From Litoribacter populi (GTDB lineage: Bacteria > Bacteroidota > Bacteroidia > Cytophagales > Cyclobacteriaceae), in the NCBI RefSeq assembly GCF_007483685.1, contig NZ_VMKN01000001.1, positions 1,192,297 to 1,256,296 on the forward strand: DNA of 64,000 bases, in the 5' to 3' direction. Below are positions 51,776 through 61,756 of this stretch, piece after piece (position 1 is the stretch's first letter; each line of letters starts with the position of its first letter). The notes beneath the pieces are model-generated. The model did no database searches, was not told the origin of the DNA, and saw nothing but the letters and a program-made list of their open reading frames with translations. Both the position numbers and the translations under genes were made by a program.

Positions 51776-53419
51776 ATGAATAAAATAATACTCAATACCC
51801 TCATAGCTTTTGGGATCGGCACGGCCGCCCAGGCCCAGATGCAGAAGGCCGACCAGATTTTCCTAAACGGTAAAATTTATACCGTGGACGAAGCTTTTAG
51901 CAAGGCCGAAGCCTTTGCTGTGAAAGATGGGAAGTTTGTCGGAGTAGGCACAAAGGTCCAAATTCAGGAAGCCTTCCAAGCAGATAAAGTGACTGACCTT
52001 GAAGGAAAATTCGTTTACCCAGGCTTGATTGATAGCCATGCTCACTTTTACCGCTATGGTACCGGGTTGCAAGTAGCGGACCTTGTCGGGGCGAAAACCT
52101 TCGAGGAACTGTTGGAAAGGATAAAAAGCCACCGCGAGTCTCATCCGCAACAAGAATGGCTACTAGGTAGAGGTTGGGACCAGAACCTTTGGCCTGACAA
52201 AAGCTTTCCATCCAAGGAAAAACTGGACGAACTTTATCCTGACACGCCTGTACTTCTGACTAGGGTTGATGGTCATGCCGCATTGGCCAACCAAATGGCT
52301 TTGGACCTTGGTGGAGTGGATGCAAATACCGAAATTCTCGGAGGCAAAGTGATCCTGAAAGACGGCCAGCCAACGGGTACCCTTATCGATAATGCTATCG
52401 GGCTTGTCTCTAAGCATATTCCTGAAGCTACTGACCAAGAAAGCAGAGATGCCCTAAAAGCAGCCCAAGAAAACTGCTTCGAGGTAGGTTTAACCTCTGT
52501 GGTGGACGCCGGACTGGACAGGTCTACCATCGAGCTGATGCATGACATGCATAAGGATGGATCTCTTAAAATGAGGATTTACGCCATGGTCAACCCAACA
52601 GAGGAAAACAGAAAGCATTATTTTGAAAAAGGGACCTATCAAGATGACCACCTAACAGTAAGAAGTTTTAAAATATACGGCGACGGTGCATTAGGCTCTA
52701 GAGGTGCGGCGTTGTTAGAGCCTTATCATGATGATCCCCATGAGCAGGGCTTTTTGCTCAACACCCCTGAGGAGTTTGAAAAACTGGCCTTCGAGATGCA
52801 TGAGAACGGTTTTCAGATGAACACCCACTGTATTGGCGATTCGGCTAACAGGACTTTGCTTGATATTTATGCTAAAGTGCTTAAAACTGAAAATGACTTG
52901 CGATGGAGAATTGAACATGCACAGATTGTGAGCCGTGAGGATATCGGCAAGTTTGCCAAATACAGCGTCATCCCCTCCGTGCAGCCTACACACGCCACAT
53001 CTGACATGTATTGGGCAGAGGACAGATTGGGTCCCGACAGAATCAAAACTGCCTATACTTTCCAGGATCTACTTGATCAAAATGGTAAATTGGCATTGGG
53101 AAGCGATTTCCCGGTTGAATTCATCAATCCTTTGTACGGTTTCCATTCGGCTGTTGCCAGAAGAGATGCTGAGAACTGGCCTGAGGAAGGTTTCCAAATG
53201 GACAACAAGCTAAGCCGTGAGGATGCCATGCGGGGTATGACTATCTGGGGAGCTTTTGCCAACTTCGAGGAAGATTATAAAGGAAGCATCGAACCCGGTA
53301 AGCTGGCCGATTTCGTCATCCTTAACGAAGACCTTATGGAAGCACCAGAAGAGTCTCTCAGGGAGTTGAAAATACAGGAGACATACATCGGTGGGCAACG
53401 GGTTTTCGAAAGAAAATAG
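51776..53419 (+). CDS. Secreted amidohydrolase of the YtcJ-like family
   Basis: 547 residues from ATG 51776; signal peptide MNKIILNTLIAFGIGTAAQAQ. COG1574-type metal-dependent hydrolase: VYPGLIDSHAHF metal histidines, GRGWDQNLWP, RVDGHAALAN, MNTHCIGDSANRTLL, and LALGSDFPVE. Substrate unknown (an amide or carbamate). A heptad array follows its stop. Confidence 0.92.
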   Translation: MNKIILNTLIAFGIGTAAQAQMQKADQIFLNGKIYTVDEAFSKAEAFAVKDGKFVGVGTKVQIQEAFQADKVTDLEGKFVYPGLIDSHAHFYRYGTGLQVADLVGAKTFEELLERIKSHRESHPQQEWLLGRGWDQNLWPDKSFPSKEKLDELYPDTPVLLTRVDGHAALANQMALDLGGVDANTEILGGKVILKDGQPTGTLIDNAIGLVSKHIPEATDQESRDALKAAQENCFEVGLTSVVDAGLDRSTIELMHDMHKDGSLKMRIYAMVNPTEENRKHYFEKGTYQDDHLTVRSFKIYGDGALGSRGAALLEPYHDDPHEQGFLLNTPEEFEKLAFEMHENGFQMNTHCIGDSANRTLLDIYAKVLKTENDLRWRIEHAQIVSREDIGKFAKYSVIPSVQPTHATSDMYWAEDRLGPDRIKTAYTFQDLLDQNGKLALGSDFPVEFINPLYGFHSAVARRDAENWPEEGFQMDNKLSREDAMRGMTIWGAFANFEEDYKGSIEPGKLADFVILNEDLMEAPEESLRELKIQETYIGGQRVFERK

Positions 53420-53495
53420 TAAGAGGTAAAATAAGAGGTAAAAAGTGAGAAGTAAGAAGTCACCTTCTTACCTCTCACTTCTTACTTTTCACCTT
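53419..53495. repeat. Inverted heptanucleotide-period array
   Basis: Eleven exact 7-bp units: GTAAGAG, GTAAAAT, AAGAGGT, AAAAAGT, GAGAAGT, AAGAAGT, CACCTTC, TTACCTC, TCACTTC, TTACTTT, TCACCTT. The last five are complementary in style to the first six, giving a hairpin-forming array. It starts on the last base of the amidohydrolase stop. Confidence 0.9.
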
Positions 53496-53559
53496 AATTT
53501 TCTGCCCATAATTTTTTACCTTGGGGATATTGTTGTTTTTCAATTAACTACCACTCCCC

Positions 53560-54039
53560 ATGATCAAGGAAATCCGCCTCAATGTAAACGGCAAGGAACA
53601 CACCCTTCAAATTGACCCCAACACCCCACTTCTTTATCCTTTAAGAAATGAACTCGAACTCAACGGGGCAAAGTATGGCTGCGGGCTCGAACAGTGCGGG
53701 AGCTGTATGGTACTGCTGGATGGTCAGGCCGAACCCAGTTGCATGAGAACCTGCGGAAGTCTAGAGGAAGTGGAAATTCAAACCATTGAATCTTTAGCTG
53801 ATGGGGAAAATTTGCATCCCATTCAGCAGGCCTTCATCGAAACCCAGGCTGCCCAATGCGGTTACTGTGTCAATGGGATGGTCATTTCAGCAAAAGCACT
53901 TTTGGACCAAAACCCCGACCCAACGGATGAAGAGATTAAAGAAGCTCTTCAAAGGGTGTTGTGCCGATGTGGTACTCATTCAAGATTCATCAAAGCCGTG
54001 AAGCTTTCTTCTGAAAAAATGAATTCCTCCACCCTATAA
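53560..54039 (+). CDS. 2Fe-2S subunit of a molybdenum hydroxylase
   Basis: 159 residues. Plant-type 2Fe-2S site: KYGCGLEQCGSC plus later Cys; second cluster AQCGYCVNGMVI and LCRCGTHSRF. CoxS/IorA-like small subunit. It precedes its large subunit by 10 nt. No signal of its own; likely exported with the Tat-bearing partner. Confidence 0.94.
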   Translation: MIKEIRLNVNGKEHTLQIDPNTPLLYPLRNELELNGAKYGCGLEQCGSCMVLLDGQAEPSCMRTCGSLEEVEIQTIESLADGENLHPIQQAFIETQAAQCGYCVNGMVISAKALLDQNPDPTDEEIKEALQRVLCRCGTHSRFIKAVKLSSEKMNSSTL

Positions 54040-54049
54040 TTTTTTCCTC

Positions 54050-56242
54050 ATGAAACTATCCGATATCAACCGCCGCAAATTTCTTAAGCAATCCGGACAG
54101 GTCCTCGTAGGGTTTAATCTGCTCCCACTTGCCTTTTGCACCCCAAATCAAGCCAATGAAATGGTTGAATGGGTCGATAAAGGAAGGGATGCAGTTGATT
54201 CTTGGATCCGGCTGAATCCTGATGGAAAGGTGACCGTGTTGACAGGAAAGATGGAACTAGGGCAGGGGATCAAGGCCGCCCTTCGTCAGATAGCTGCCGA
54301 GGAACTGGATGTGGAAATGGACAAGGTGGAGATCATCATTGCCGATACAGGTAAAACCCAAGATGAGCGCTATACGGCAGGGAGCAATTCCATCGAGGGA
54401 AGTGGCAAAACGATAAGGAATGCCGCAGCTGAGGCAAGAAAGATATTATTAGATAAAGCGGCTGAAAAGTGGGGGACATCGCCTGATAACTTAACCGTTT
54501 CTAACGGGAGGATCAGTCAAAATGGAGGGGAGTCAGCGTCCTATTGGGATGTGTTGCAGGGAAGATCCTTGGAGGGAAATATCACCGGGGAGGCACCCAA
54601 GAAAGACCCAAAAGATTATAAAATAATTGGTAGGCCAGAACCCAGGGAAGATATTTTGGCCATGGTTACTGGAAAAACCTTATACGTACAGGATCTTCGC
54701 CTTCCGGGAATGATTCACGCAAGAGTAATGCGTCCTCCATCTTATGGGGCTAAATTGATTAATTTTCCCAAAGAAGAGGTAGAAGGATTGCCTGGCGTAA
54801 TCAAGACTGTCCGAGATGGTAGTTTTTTGGCCGTTTTGGCCGAATGGGAATATGATGCTGTCAAGGGATTGCAGCGCTTGCAAATGGGGTCCCAATGGGA
54901 GGAAAAGGTATTGGATCCACCGCAAGAGGAGTTGTTTGACAAGATGTTTGGGGCGGAGGATAATGGGAATAGCATTGAGAATAGCCTTCCTTCGGGCTGG
55001 GAAGATCGGGGGGAGATTTTGGAAACGGCTTATACTCGCCCTTTCCAAATGCACGGGTCAATCGGACCTTCTTGTGCGATTGCCCAGATGGACAACGGAA
55101 AACTTACCATTTGGTCCCACACCCAGGGAGTTTATCCCATGAAAAGGACTATTGCCGATCTGCTCGGAATGAGTGAAGACAATATTCGTGTGATCGGGGT
55201 TCCTGGTTCAGGTTGCTATGGACACAACGGGGCCGACGATGCCGGTGCCGACGCCGCACTTTTGGCCGCGGCACATCCCGGTCCACCTATTCGAGTTCAA
55301 TGGATGCGGATGGATGAGCACAGTTGGGAGCCCTATGGCTCGGCCATGGCTTTCAAAATGAAAGGGATTGTGGACGACTCAGGGAATATTGAAGCCTGGA
55401 AAACCGAGCTTTGGTCCGATGCCCACAGTGCCAGACCTGGCGGAAAGGCGGGTCATTTTATAGCCGCTAATACTTTGGAAAACCCAAAGAAATTTGAAGC
55501 TGGGGGATTTTCGGCGGGAAGTTACCGGAATGCCGTTCCGCTTTATGGATTTGCCAGGGAAATTGTGCACCATGATTTTTCCACACCATTGAGAACCTCC
55601 GCCATGAGGGGACTGGGAGCATATGGGAACATTTTTGCATTGGAATCCTTCATGGATGAGCTTGCCCATAAAAGCGGAACCGATCCTTTGGAGATAAGGC
55701 TAAGGCATTTGGGCGATGATCGCGCCAAAGAGGTGTTGGAAACACTCGCTAAAAAAATTGACTGGGCAAATCGCAAAAATAATAACAATCAAGGTTGGGG
55801 TTTGTCTTTTGCCAAGTATAAAAACGCAGCCAGCTACTTTGCGGTGGCTGCTTTGGTGGAGGCCGACCCTGGCAACAAAGATTTTAAAGTGAAGAAAATG
55901 GTGGGGGTGATCGATGCTGGGCAAACAATTAACCTTGACGGTTTGAAAAATCAAACTGAAGGGGGGATGATCCAATCGGCAAGCTGGACCTTATTTGAAG
56001 AAGTGAAGTATGACAGCAACGGAATTGTGAGCAACACCTGGGCTTCCTATCCCATTATGCGTTTTTCCCATGTGCCCGAAATAGAAGTCCATGTCATCGA
56101 CCGTCCCGAAGAAGAACCCCTTGGGGCAGGGGAGGCTGCACAAGGCCCTGTTTCGGCTGCTATTGCCAATGCGGTTTTCGCTGCTACTGGGTCTCGCGTT
56201 CGAGATTTACCATTACTTCCTGAAAAGATAAATTGGGCATAA
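54050..56242 (+). CDS. Molybdopterin subunit of an aldehyde/isoquinoline-type oxidoreductase
   Basis: 730 residues. Twin-arginine signal NRRKFLKQSGQVLVGFNLLPLAFC, so periplasmic. IorB-like order: domain with TGKMELGQGIKAALRQIAAEEL, then TAGSNSIEGSGKTIRNAA, GYGHNGADDAGADAA-like cofactor loop (GSGCYGHNGADD), RTSAMRGLGAYGNIF, and the C-terminal Glu loop LGAGEAAQGPVSAAIANAV. The substrate, an aldehyde or N-heterocycle, cannot be told. No cytochrome subunit or cofactor maturation factor is adjacent. Confidence 0.92.
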   Translation: MKLSDINRRKFLKQSGQVLVGFNLLPLAFCTPNQANEMVEWVDKGRDAVDSWIRLNPDGKVTVLTGKMELGQGIKAALRQIAAEELDVEMDKVEIIIADTGKTQDERYTAGSNSIEGSGKTIRNAAAEARKILLDKAAEKWGTSPDNLTVSNGRISQNGGESASYWDVLQGRSLEGNITGEAPKKDPKDYKIIGRPEPREDILAMVTGKTLYVQDLRLPGMIHARVMRPPSYGAKLINFPKEEVEGLPGVIKTVRDGSFLAVLAEWEYDAVKGLQRLQMGSQWEEKVLDPPQEELFDKMFGAEDNGNSIENSLPSGWEDRGEILETAYTRPFQMHGSIGPSCAIAQMDNGKLTIWSHTQGVYPMKRTIADLLGMSEDNIRVIGVPGSGCYGHNGADDAGADAALLAAAHPGPPIRVQWMRMDEHSWEPYGSAMAFKMKGIVDDSGNIEAWKTELWSDAHSARPGGKAGHFIAANTLENPKKFEAGGFSAGSYRNAVPLYGFAREIVHHDFSTPLRTSAMRGLGAYGNIFALESFMDELAHKSGTDPLEIRLRHLGDDRAKEVLETLAKKIDWANRKNNNNQGWGLSFAKYKNAASYFAVAALVEADPGNKDFKVKKMVGVIDAGQTINLDGLKNQTEGGMIQSASWTLFEEVKYDSNGIVSNTWASYPIMRFSHVPEIEVHVIDRPEEEPLGAGEAAQGPVSAAIANAVFAATGSRVRDLPLLPEKINWA

Positions 56243-56260
56243 TTACTTGAAATGCCTTAC

Positions 56261-57298
56261 CTATTCCTTATTGCTAATTAACCTTCCAATGGGCTTTAAC
56301 CTAGGGGTGTTCTCAGCCACGATTCGGAAAATAGCAAATAGAGGTACAAACAATATCATGCCCAAGATTCCCCAAAGCATGCCCCCGATGACAATGGCGA
56401 TGATGATATACAAAGGAGCAAGATTTACTTCGTCTCCAATAATTAGTGGTTCAAGTATGTAGCTTTCGATAAGCTGTATCACTAAAACTACAGCCGCAAA
56501 TGCCAGGATAAAGGAAGTACTTTCGCCTTCCACCATGGTAAATGCTACCGGCATCACCCCACTCATCAGGGGGCCTATATATGGGATGATAGTTAGCAGT
56601 GCACCGACTACTGTAAATAGCAGTGCAAACCTGATGTCAAAAGCCAAAAATGTGATCAGGTACATGCCGCCCAAAATTGACATCACCTTGATCCTTCCCC
56701 ACAAATAATGATGGGAAACCGTAGCAGACCTTTCTATCACTCTTTGGGTGGTATCCTTATTATCACCGCTGTATTCCAACATGAATTTTCGGATCCTGCC
56801 CCTGTTAGTCAGCAATAGGAAGAGATAAACCATAGTAAGAAAAAAGTGACCCAAAGTATTGAACAAGCCTGCCAAAAAGCTTTGCACCCATGCCTGTATA
56901 CCCTCGGCCATTCCGTCTGACCTTTCTTCAAATAAGCTGGATTGCCTTTCTGGAGATATGCCAGTTATATTAGAGATACTTTGCTGTAGGGCAGCTACGA
57001 GTTCTTCCAGTTGCTCACCCATTTCAGGCAGTCCTTCTGCAAAATGGCCCAATTGAGCTACTATCAGAATTATTAGGCCTGAGATCGTAAAGAAGACAAT
57101 CAAAACACATAACAGCGCCGCAAGCATGCGTGGCAGACTTTTTCTTTCCATAAAATTAGCCACCGGTCTCATCAATGTGGCAAAAAAGAAAGCAAACACC
57201 AGAGGTTTGAGAAATCCCGCTCCCAGATAAAAAATCGCAGCTAAGGCAATGATTAGGAAAAGTATGCTGTTTATTTTAAAAATAACCGCTTTCATCAT
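56261..57298 (-). CDS. AI-2E/PerM family membrane protein
   Basis: 345 residues, seven to eight helices with the family tail LEPLIIGDEVNLAPLYIIIAIVIGGMLWGILGMILFVPLFA, and the periplasmic loop between helices 3 and 4. Members move ions or autoinducer-like molecules; substrate unknown. Convergent with the oxidoreductase gene; 51 nt downstream of the DAHP synthase gene. Confidence 0.9.
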   Translation of the reverse strand: MMKAVIFKINSILFLIIALAAIFYLGAGFLKPLVFAFFFATLMRPVANFMERKSLPRMLAALLCVLIVFFTISGLIILIVAQLGHFAEGLPEMGEQLEELVAALQQSISNITGISPERQSSLFEERSDGMAEGIQAWVQSFLAGLFNTLGHFFLTMVYLFLLLTNRGRIRKFMLEYSGDNKDTTQRVIERSATVSHHYLWGRIKVMSILGGMYLITFLAFDIRFALLFTVVGALLTIIPYIGPLMSGVMPVAFTMVEGESTSFILAFAAVVLVIQLIESYILEPLIIGDEVNLAPLYIIIAIVIGGMLWGILGMILFVPLFAIFRIVAENTPRLKPIGRLISNKE

Positions 57299-57349
57299 TT
57301 CTTATAAATTGATTTAAAGCTACTTTGTTCAAAACTGGGCAATGGAGGC

Positions 57350-58438
57350 TTATTTCCCCTCCATCACCTCGGTCTGCTTTTTAATAGATTCAGTGTGGAT
57401 AAGCTTGAAAAGATCTTTGGCAAATGACTCTTTTAGATTCAATGCCTTGGCCCACTCGGGCCGCGTCTGAAAGACTTTATTCCATCTTTCCATTTGCAGG
57501 ATGGCCACATTGTTGAGCTTTTTATACTGGCCCACTTTTTCAACCAAACTCATCCTTTGGCTGAGAAGCTCCAATATCTCCCTGTCTACATCATCAATCT
57601 GCTCCCTGATAATATCCAGTTGGGATTGCAGTTCAGGATCGTCCAAAGCCACCTTTCTGGTTTTCAATTGATGCAAAAGCCCACCTAAGTCGGACGGGGT
57701 TAACTGCTGGGCACCATCTGACCAAGCCTTATCCGGATTGACATGCGATTCTATGATCAACCCGTCAAAACTCAAATCAAGTGCTTTTTGGGCAATGTGT
57801 GGGATCAGGTCTCTGTTTCCGCAGATATGGCTGGGGTCACATAGTAACGGTAAATCCGGGAAGAGGGATTTCAACTCTATCGGTATCTGCCAAGTAGGTG
57901 AATTACGGTATTTGGTGTCATTGAAATTGGAAAAACCCCGGTGGATGGCACCTATGTTGGTAATTCCGGCTTGGGCTATTCTTTCTATGGCCCCGATCCA
58001 GAGTGCTAAATCAGGATTGATGGGGTTTTTGATGAGCACAGGTATGTCCACACCTTTCAAACTGTCAGCTATATCCTGCACGGTAAAGGGATTGACCGTA
58101 GAGCGTGCACCAATCCATATAACGTCGATGCCTGCCTTCAAGGCTTCTTCCACATGAGCGGGAGAGGCCACCTCGATGGCGAATTTAACCCCGTGTTTTT
58201 CCTTCACTTCCTGGATCCAAGGAAGGGCAATCGCTCCTACACCTTCAAAGCTGTTTGGACGGGTTCTAGGTTTCCAAACTCCCGCACGGATGGTACGAAT
58301 GCCCTGCTGGACGAGATGATCGACCGTTTGGTCCAACTGCTCAGGGGTTTCCACACTGCAGGGTCCGGCTATATAGAGGGGGTAACTGAAACCTTGGTTC
58401 CAGTCTCCTATTTTCTTAAGAATCAAATCTTTGTTCAT
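57350..58438 (-). CDS. DAHP synthase-chorismate mutase fusion
   Basis: 362 residues. N-terminal 3-deoxy-7-phosphoheptulonate synthase (about 1-255: YIAGPCSVETPEQL, RAGVWKPRTRPNSFEG, IGARSTVNPF, CDPSHICGNRD, IESHVNPDKAWSDGAQQL) fused to an AroQ chorismate mutase (about 270-350: DIIREQIDDVDREILELLSQRMSLVEKVGQYK). Controls entry to aromatic amino acids, with the mutase probably part of feedback sensing. Confidence 0.95.
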   Translation of the reverse strand: MNKDLILKKIGDWNQGFSYPLYIAGPCSVETPEQLDQTVDHLVQQGIRTIRAGVWKPRTRPNSFEGVGAIALPWIQEVKEKHGVKFAIEVASPAHVEEALKAGIDVIWIGARSTVNPFTVQDIADSLKGVDIPVLIKNPINPDLALWIGAIERIAQAGITNIGAIHRGFSNFNDTKYRNSPTWQIPIELKSLFPDLPLLCDPSHICGNRDLIPHIAQKALDLSFDGLIIESHVNPDKAWSDGAQQLTPSDLGGLLHQLKTRKVALDDPELQSQLDIIREQIDDVDREILELLSQRMSLVEKVGQYKKLNNVAILQMERWNKVFQTRPEWAKALNLKESFAKDLFKLIHTESIKKQTEVMEGK

Positions 58439-58495
58439 GTATGCTCAAGGCTAATAAATCAATTAACAATTATAAGGCAGTAGGGGTTTTTTTGA

Positions 58496-58503
58496 TATAT
58501 TTG
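58496..58503 (+). promoter_or_regulatory. Candidate -7 box for the proline dehydrogenase gene
   Basis: TATATTTG matches TAnnTTTG, 61 nt before the ATG at 58564. The leader contains the palindrome AGCCTAGGCT (58518-58527). Confidence 0.4.
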
Positions 58504-58563
58504 CATGCGGATAGGGGAGCCTAGGCTACCGGTCCCACCCAAATATACTATAGAGCATCATGT

Positions 58564-59757
58564 ATGAGAACAGAACCCAAAATTTCCTTTGATGATCTTC
58601 AGGTAGCTTTTGAATCCAAGACTGACGCAGATTTGAGGAAGATGTACGCCATTTTCGCTACCATGAATAATCAGACTGCCGTCAAGCTAGGCATTAAGAT
58701 GACAAATTTAGCATTTAAGCTGAAATTTCCAGTTAAGGGATTGATGAAGGCTACGATGTTTGGACACTTTTGTGGTGGAGAGACTATTGAAGATTGTCAT
58801 GGTACCGCTCTGGATCTAGGGAAGTACAATATAGGGTCGATTTTGGATTACTCGGTGGAAGGTGAGGGAGATGAGGAGAGTTTTGACAACACCAAAGAGG
58901 AAATTCTCAAGACCATAGAAAAGGCCGCCAAATCTATGCACATATCATTTGCGGTCTTTAAGGTGACGGGACTGGGGGATTTTGAAATCATGACCAAAAT
59001 CCAGGAAAAAGAACCGCTTTCGGATGAGGAACAGGCTTCGTTTGAAAGGTTGAGGGGAAGATTTGACGAGCTTTGCAAAGCTGCGCATGATGCCAAAGTT
59101 AGAATCTTGGTGGATGCAGAGGAAAGTTGGTTTCAGGATGTAATAGATGACATGGTCTACGAGGCCATGGAAAAATATAATAGGGAGACTGCCATCGTGT
59201 ACAACACTTACCAGATGTACAGGCATGACATGCTTCAAAGGCTGAAAGGTGCCCATTTGGACGCTGTGGCAAAGCAATATTATCTTGGAGTGAAACTGGT
59301 TAGGGGCGCCTATATGGAAAAAGAAAGACAGCGCGCTTTGGATATGGGTTACGAAAGCCCTATTCAGCCTACCAAGGAAGCTTCTGACAAAGACTACAAT
59401 GATGCTTTGCAATTTTGTATCAACAATAAGCAGAGGGTGTTTTTGGTGAGCGGCTCTCACAATGAACTCAGTAATGTCATGCTGACAGAGTTGATGTCCC
59501 TTCACGGACTCAAGCCGGATGATGAAAGAATGTTCTTTGCCCAGCTTTACGGCATGAGTGACAACATTTCCTTCAACCTAGCCAAGGCAGGTTACAACGT
59601 GATGAAATATGTGCCATACGGTCCAGTGGAAAGCGTCATGCCCTATTTGGCCCGAAGGGCAGAGGAAAATACTAGCATGGCCGGCCAATCCAGCCGTGAA
59701 TTTGATTTGATTAAAAAAGAAATTGCCCGTAGAAAGGCAATTAAAAACAATAAATAA
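58564..59757 (+). CDS. Proline dehydrogenase
   Basis: 397 residues. FAD TIM-barrel PRODH without the P5C dehydrogenase of PutA. Motifs: VDAEESWFQDVIDDMV, TYQMYRHDML, LGVKLVRGAYMEKERQRA, FAQLYGMSDNISFNLAKAGYNVMKYVPYGPVESVMPYLARRAEEN. Oxidises proline to P5C at the membrane, giving electrons to quinone. Followed 25 nt later by lysS. Confidence 0.95.
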   Translation: MRTEPKISFDDLQVAFESKTDADLRKMYAIFATMNNQTAVKLGIKMTNLAFKLKFPVKGLMKATMFGHFCGGETIEDCHGTALDLGKYNIGSILDYSVEGEGDEESFDNTKEEILKTIEKAAKSMHISFAVFKVTGLGDFEIMTKIQEKEPLSDEEQASFERLRGRFDELCKAAHDAKVRILVDAEESWFQDVIDDMVYEAMEKYNRETAIVYNTYQMYRHDMLQRLKGAHLDAVAKQYYLGVKLVRGAYMEKERQRALDMGYESPIQPTKEASDKDYNDALQFCINNKQRVFLVSGSHNELSNVMLTELMSLHGLKPDDERMFFAQLYGMSDNISFNLAKAGYNVMKYVPYGPVESVMPYLARRAEENTSMAGQSSREFDLIKKEIARRKAIKNNK

Positions 59758-59781
59758 AGTAGCAAAAATTCACCAATATCA

Positions 59782-61500
59782 ATGCAATTATTAAGCGAGC
59801 AGGAATTAGAGCGAAGAAAAGACCGTGAGGAATTGATGAAGCTGGGGATTAATCCCTATCCGGCCGAATCCTTTCCGGTCAATGTCACCGCAAGCGATAT
59901 TCATAGAAACTACGAGAACAGAAAGAACGATTATAAAAATGTAACCATTGCTGGAAGGCTGATGAGCCGCAGGATCATGGGCTCGGCTTCTTTTGCCGAA
60001 ATCCAGGATTCCACCGGAAGGCTGCAGATCTACATCAGAAGGGACGATATTTGTTCTGAAGATGATAAGACTTTCTACAATACGGTTTTCAAAAAACTTT
60101 TAGGTATCGGTGACTTCATCGGGGTGAAAGGGTATATCTTCACCACCCAAACCGGTGAGATCTCCCTGCACGTTACAGAACTGAAAATCCTTTCCAAGTC
60201 TGTGAAGCCGCTTCCGGTGGTGAAAAGAGATGATGACGGAAATGTTTTTGACGGTTTTACTGACCCTGAACTCCGCTACAGACAAAGATACGTTGACCTT
60301 ACCGTCAACCCCGATGTGAAGGACGTATTCGTGACCCGTTCCAGGATCATTTCCAACATGAGAAGGTATTTTGACGACCACAACTGGCTGGAAGTTGAAA
60401 CCCCTATTCTTCAGGCAGTGCACGGTGGTGCAGCGGCTCGTCCGTTCAATACCTTCCATAACACGCTGGACATGCCTTTATATTTAAGGATTGCCAATGA
60501 GCTGTACCTAAAAAGGTTGATCGTAGGCGGTTTTGATGGAGTATATGAGTTTGGTAAAATGTTCCGAAACGAGGGTATGGATAGAACCCATAACCCGGAA
60601 TTCACCTCCATGGAAATCTATGTGGCCTATAAAGACTACATTTGGATGATGGAAATGGTGGAAGATCTTTTGGAGAAGGTGACCGTTTCGGTTCACGGTA
60701 CCTCCAAAGTAAAAGTTGGGGACAAGGAAATTGACTTTGCCGGACCTTATCGCAGATTGACCATGTATGACTCCATCAATGAGTATGCTGATGTGGACGT
60801 AAGCAAAATGGACGAGGCGGGCCTTCGTCAGGTTTGCTCCGATTTCGACATTGAAGTGGATGACACCATGGGCCGTGGCAAGTTAATTGACGAAATCTTT
60901 GGTGAAAAAGTGGAGGCAAATTTGATTCAGCCGACCTACATCACAGATTATCCGATAGAAATGACGCCTTTGGCGAAAAAGCATAGAACTGAAGAAGGCC
61001 TTGTCGAAAGGTTTGAACTTTTCGTAAATGGTAAAGAGATTGCCAACGCATACTCTGAGCTTAATGACCCAATCGATCAGAGAGAAAGGTTTGAAGAGCA
61101 GCTGAAACTTGCAGAAAGAGGGGATGACGAAGCTATGGCTATGGATGATGACTTCCTAAGGTCTTTGGAGTACGGTATGCCTCCTACTTCCGGTCTAGGA
61201 ATAGGGATCGACAGATTAACCATGTTACTTACCAATAAGTCGACTATCCAAGAAGTGTTGTTCTTCCCGCAAATGAGACCTGAGAAGAAAGTAAGTATCG
61301 CCACCGATGAGGATTTCATCAAGCAGGGAGTTGATCCAGCATTGATTCCTGCCATCCGTGAGCTGAACATCCATACGATCGACCAGCTGAAAGAACAGGA
61401 TGCTAATAAGCTTTTCAATGATGTGTGCGGCAAGCGCAAAAAGCTAAAACTCGACGCCAAAAACCCTTCAAAAGAAGAAGTGGCCAAATGGGTTGAATAG
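59782..61500 (+). CDS. lysS: Lysine--tRNA ligase, class II
   Basis: 572 residues. OB-fold anticodon domain (about 55-150), motif 1 to 3 of class IIb: FNTFHNTLDMPLYLRIANELYLKRL, FRNEGMDRTHNPEFTSMEIY, and GLGIGIDRLTMLLTN. About 65 residues longer than E. coli LysS at the C-terminus, with an extra helical tail IRELNIHTIDQLKEQDANKL. Confidence 0.97.
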   Translation: MQLLSEQELERRKDREELMKLGINPYPAESFPVNVTASDIHRNYENRKNDYKNVTIAGRLMSRRIMGSASFAEIQDSTGRLQIYIRRDDICSEDDKTFYNTVFKKLLGIGDFIGVKGYIFTTQTGEISLHVTELKILSKSVKPLPVVKRDDDGNVFDGFTDPELRYRQRYVDLTVNPDVKDVFVTRSRIISNMRRYFDDHNWLEVETPILQAVHGGAAARPFNTFHNTLDMPLYLRIANELYLKRLIVGGFDGVYEFGKMFRNEGMDRTHNPEFTSMEIYVAYKDYIWMMEMVEDLLEKVTVSVHGTSKVKVGDKEIDFAGPYRRLTMYDSINEYADVDVSKMDEAGLRQVCSDFDIEVDDTMGRGKLIDEIFGEKVEANLIQPTYITDYPIEMTPLAKKHRTEEGLVERFELFVNGKEIANAYSELNDPIDQRERFEEQLKLAERGDDEAMAMDDDFLRSLEYGMPPTSGLGIGIDRLTMLLTNKSTIQEVLFFPQMRPEKKVSIATDEDFIKQGVDPALIPAIRELNIHTIDQLKEQDANKLFNDVCGKRKKLKLDAKNPSKEEVAKWVE

Positions 61501-61528
61501 TTAGAATATAACAGCTAAAATTCTAGAG

Positions 61529-61562
61529 CACCTTTCGGAGAAATCCGGGAGGTGTTTTTGTT
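61529..61562 (+). terminator. Terminator after lysS
   Basis: Stem CACCTTTCGG / CCGGGAGGTG (with mismatches), then TTTTTGTTTT. Confidence 0.7.
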
Positions 61563-61637
61563 TTCTGTATATCGCAACCATACGAGTAAATGACAAAACC
61601 TGATTGATTTTTGGTCAGAATTCACATTAGCCGCTGT

Positions 61638-61658
61638 TTCGGTCTTCGGTCTTCGGTC
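61638..61658. repeat. Heptanucleotide-period array, three units
   Basis: TTCGGTC repeated three times without change, in the lysS-M13 peptidase gap, followed by CCCCGCCCGGGG. Confidence 0.85.
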
Positions 61659-61756
61659 TCCCCGCCCGGGGCAATGCCGTTAAAATAAACCCATTAGTGC
61701 GTATAGCCTTTTTTTCTTAAATTGGCTGACAGAAAAATCAATAACCAATATAATAT

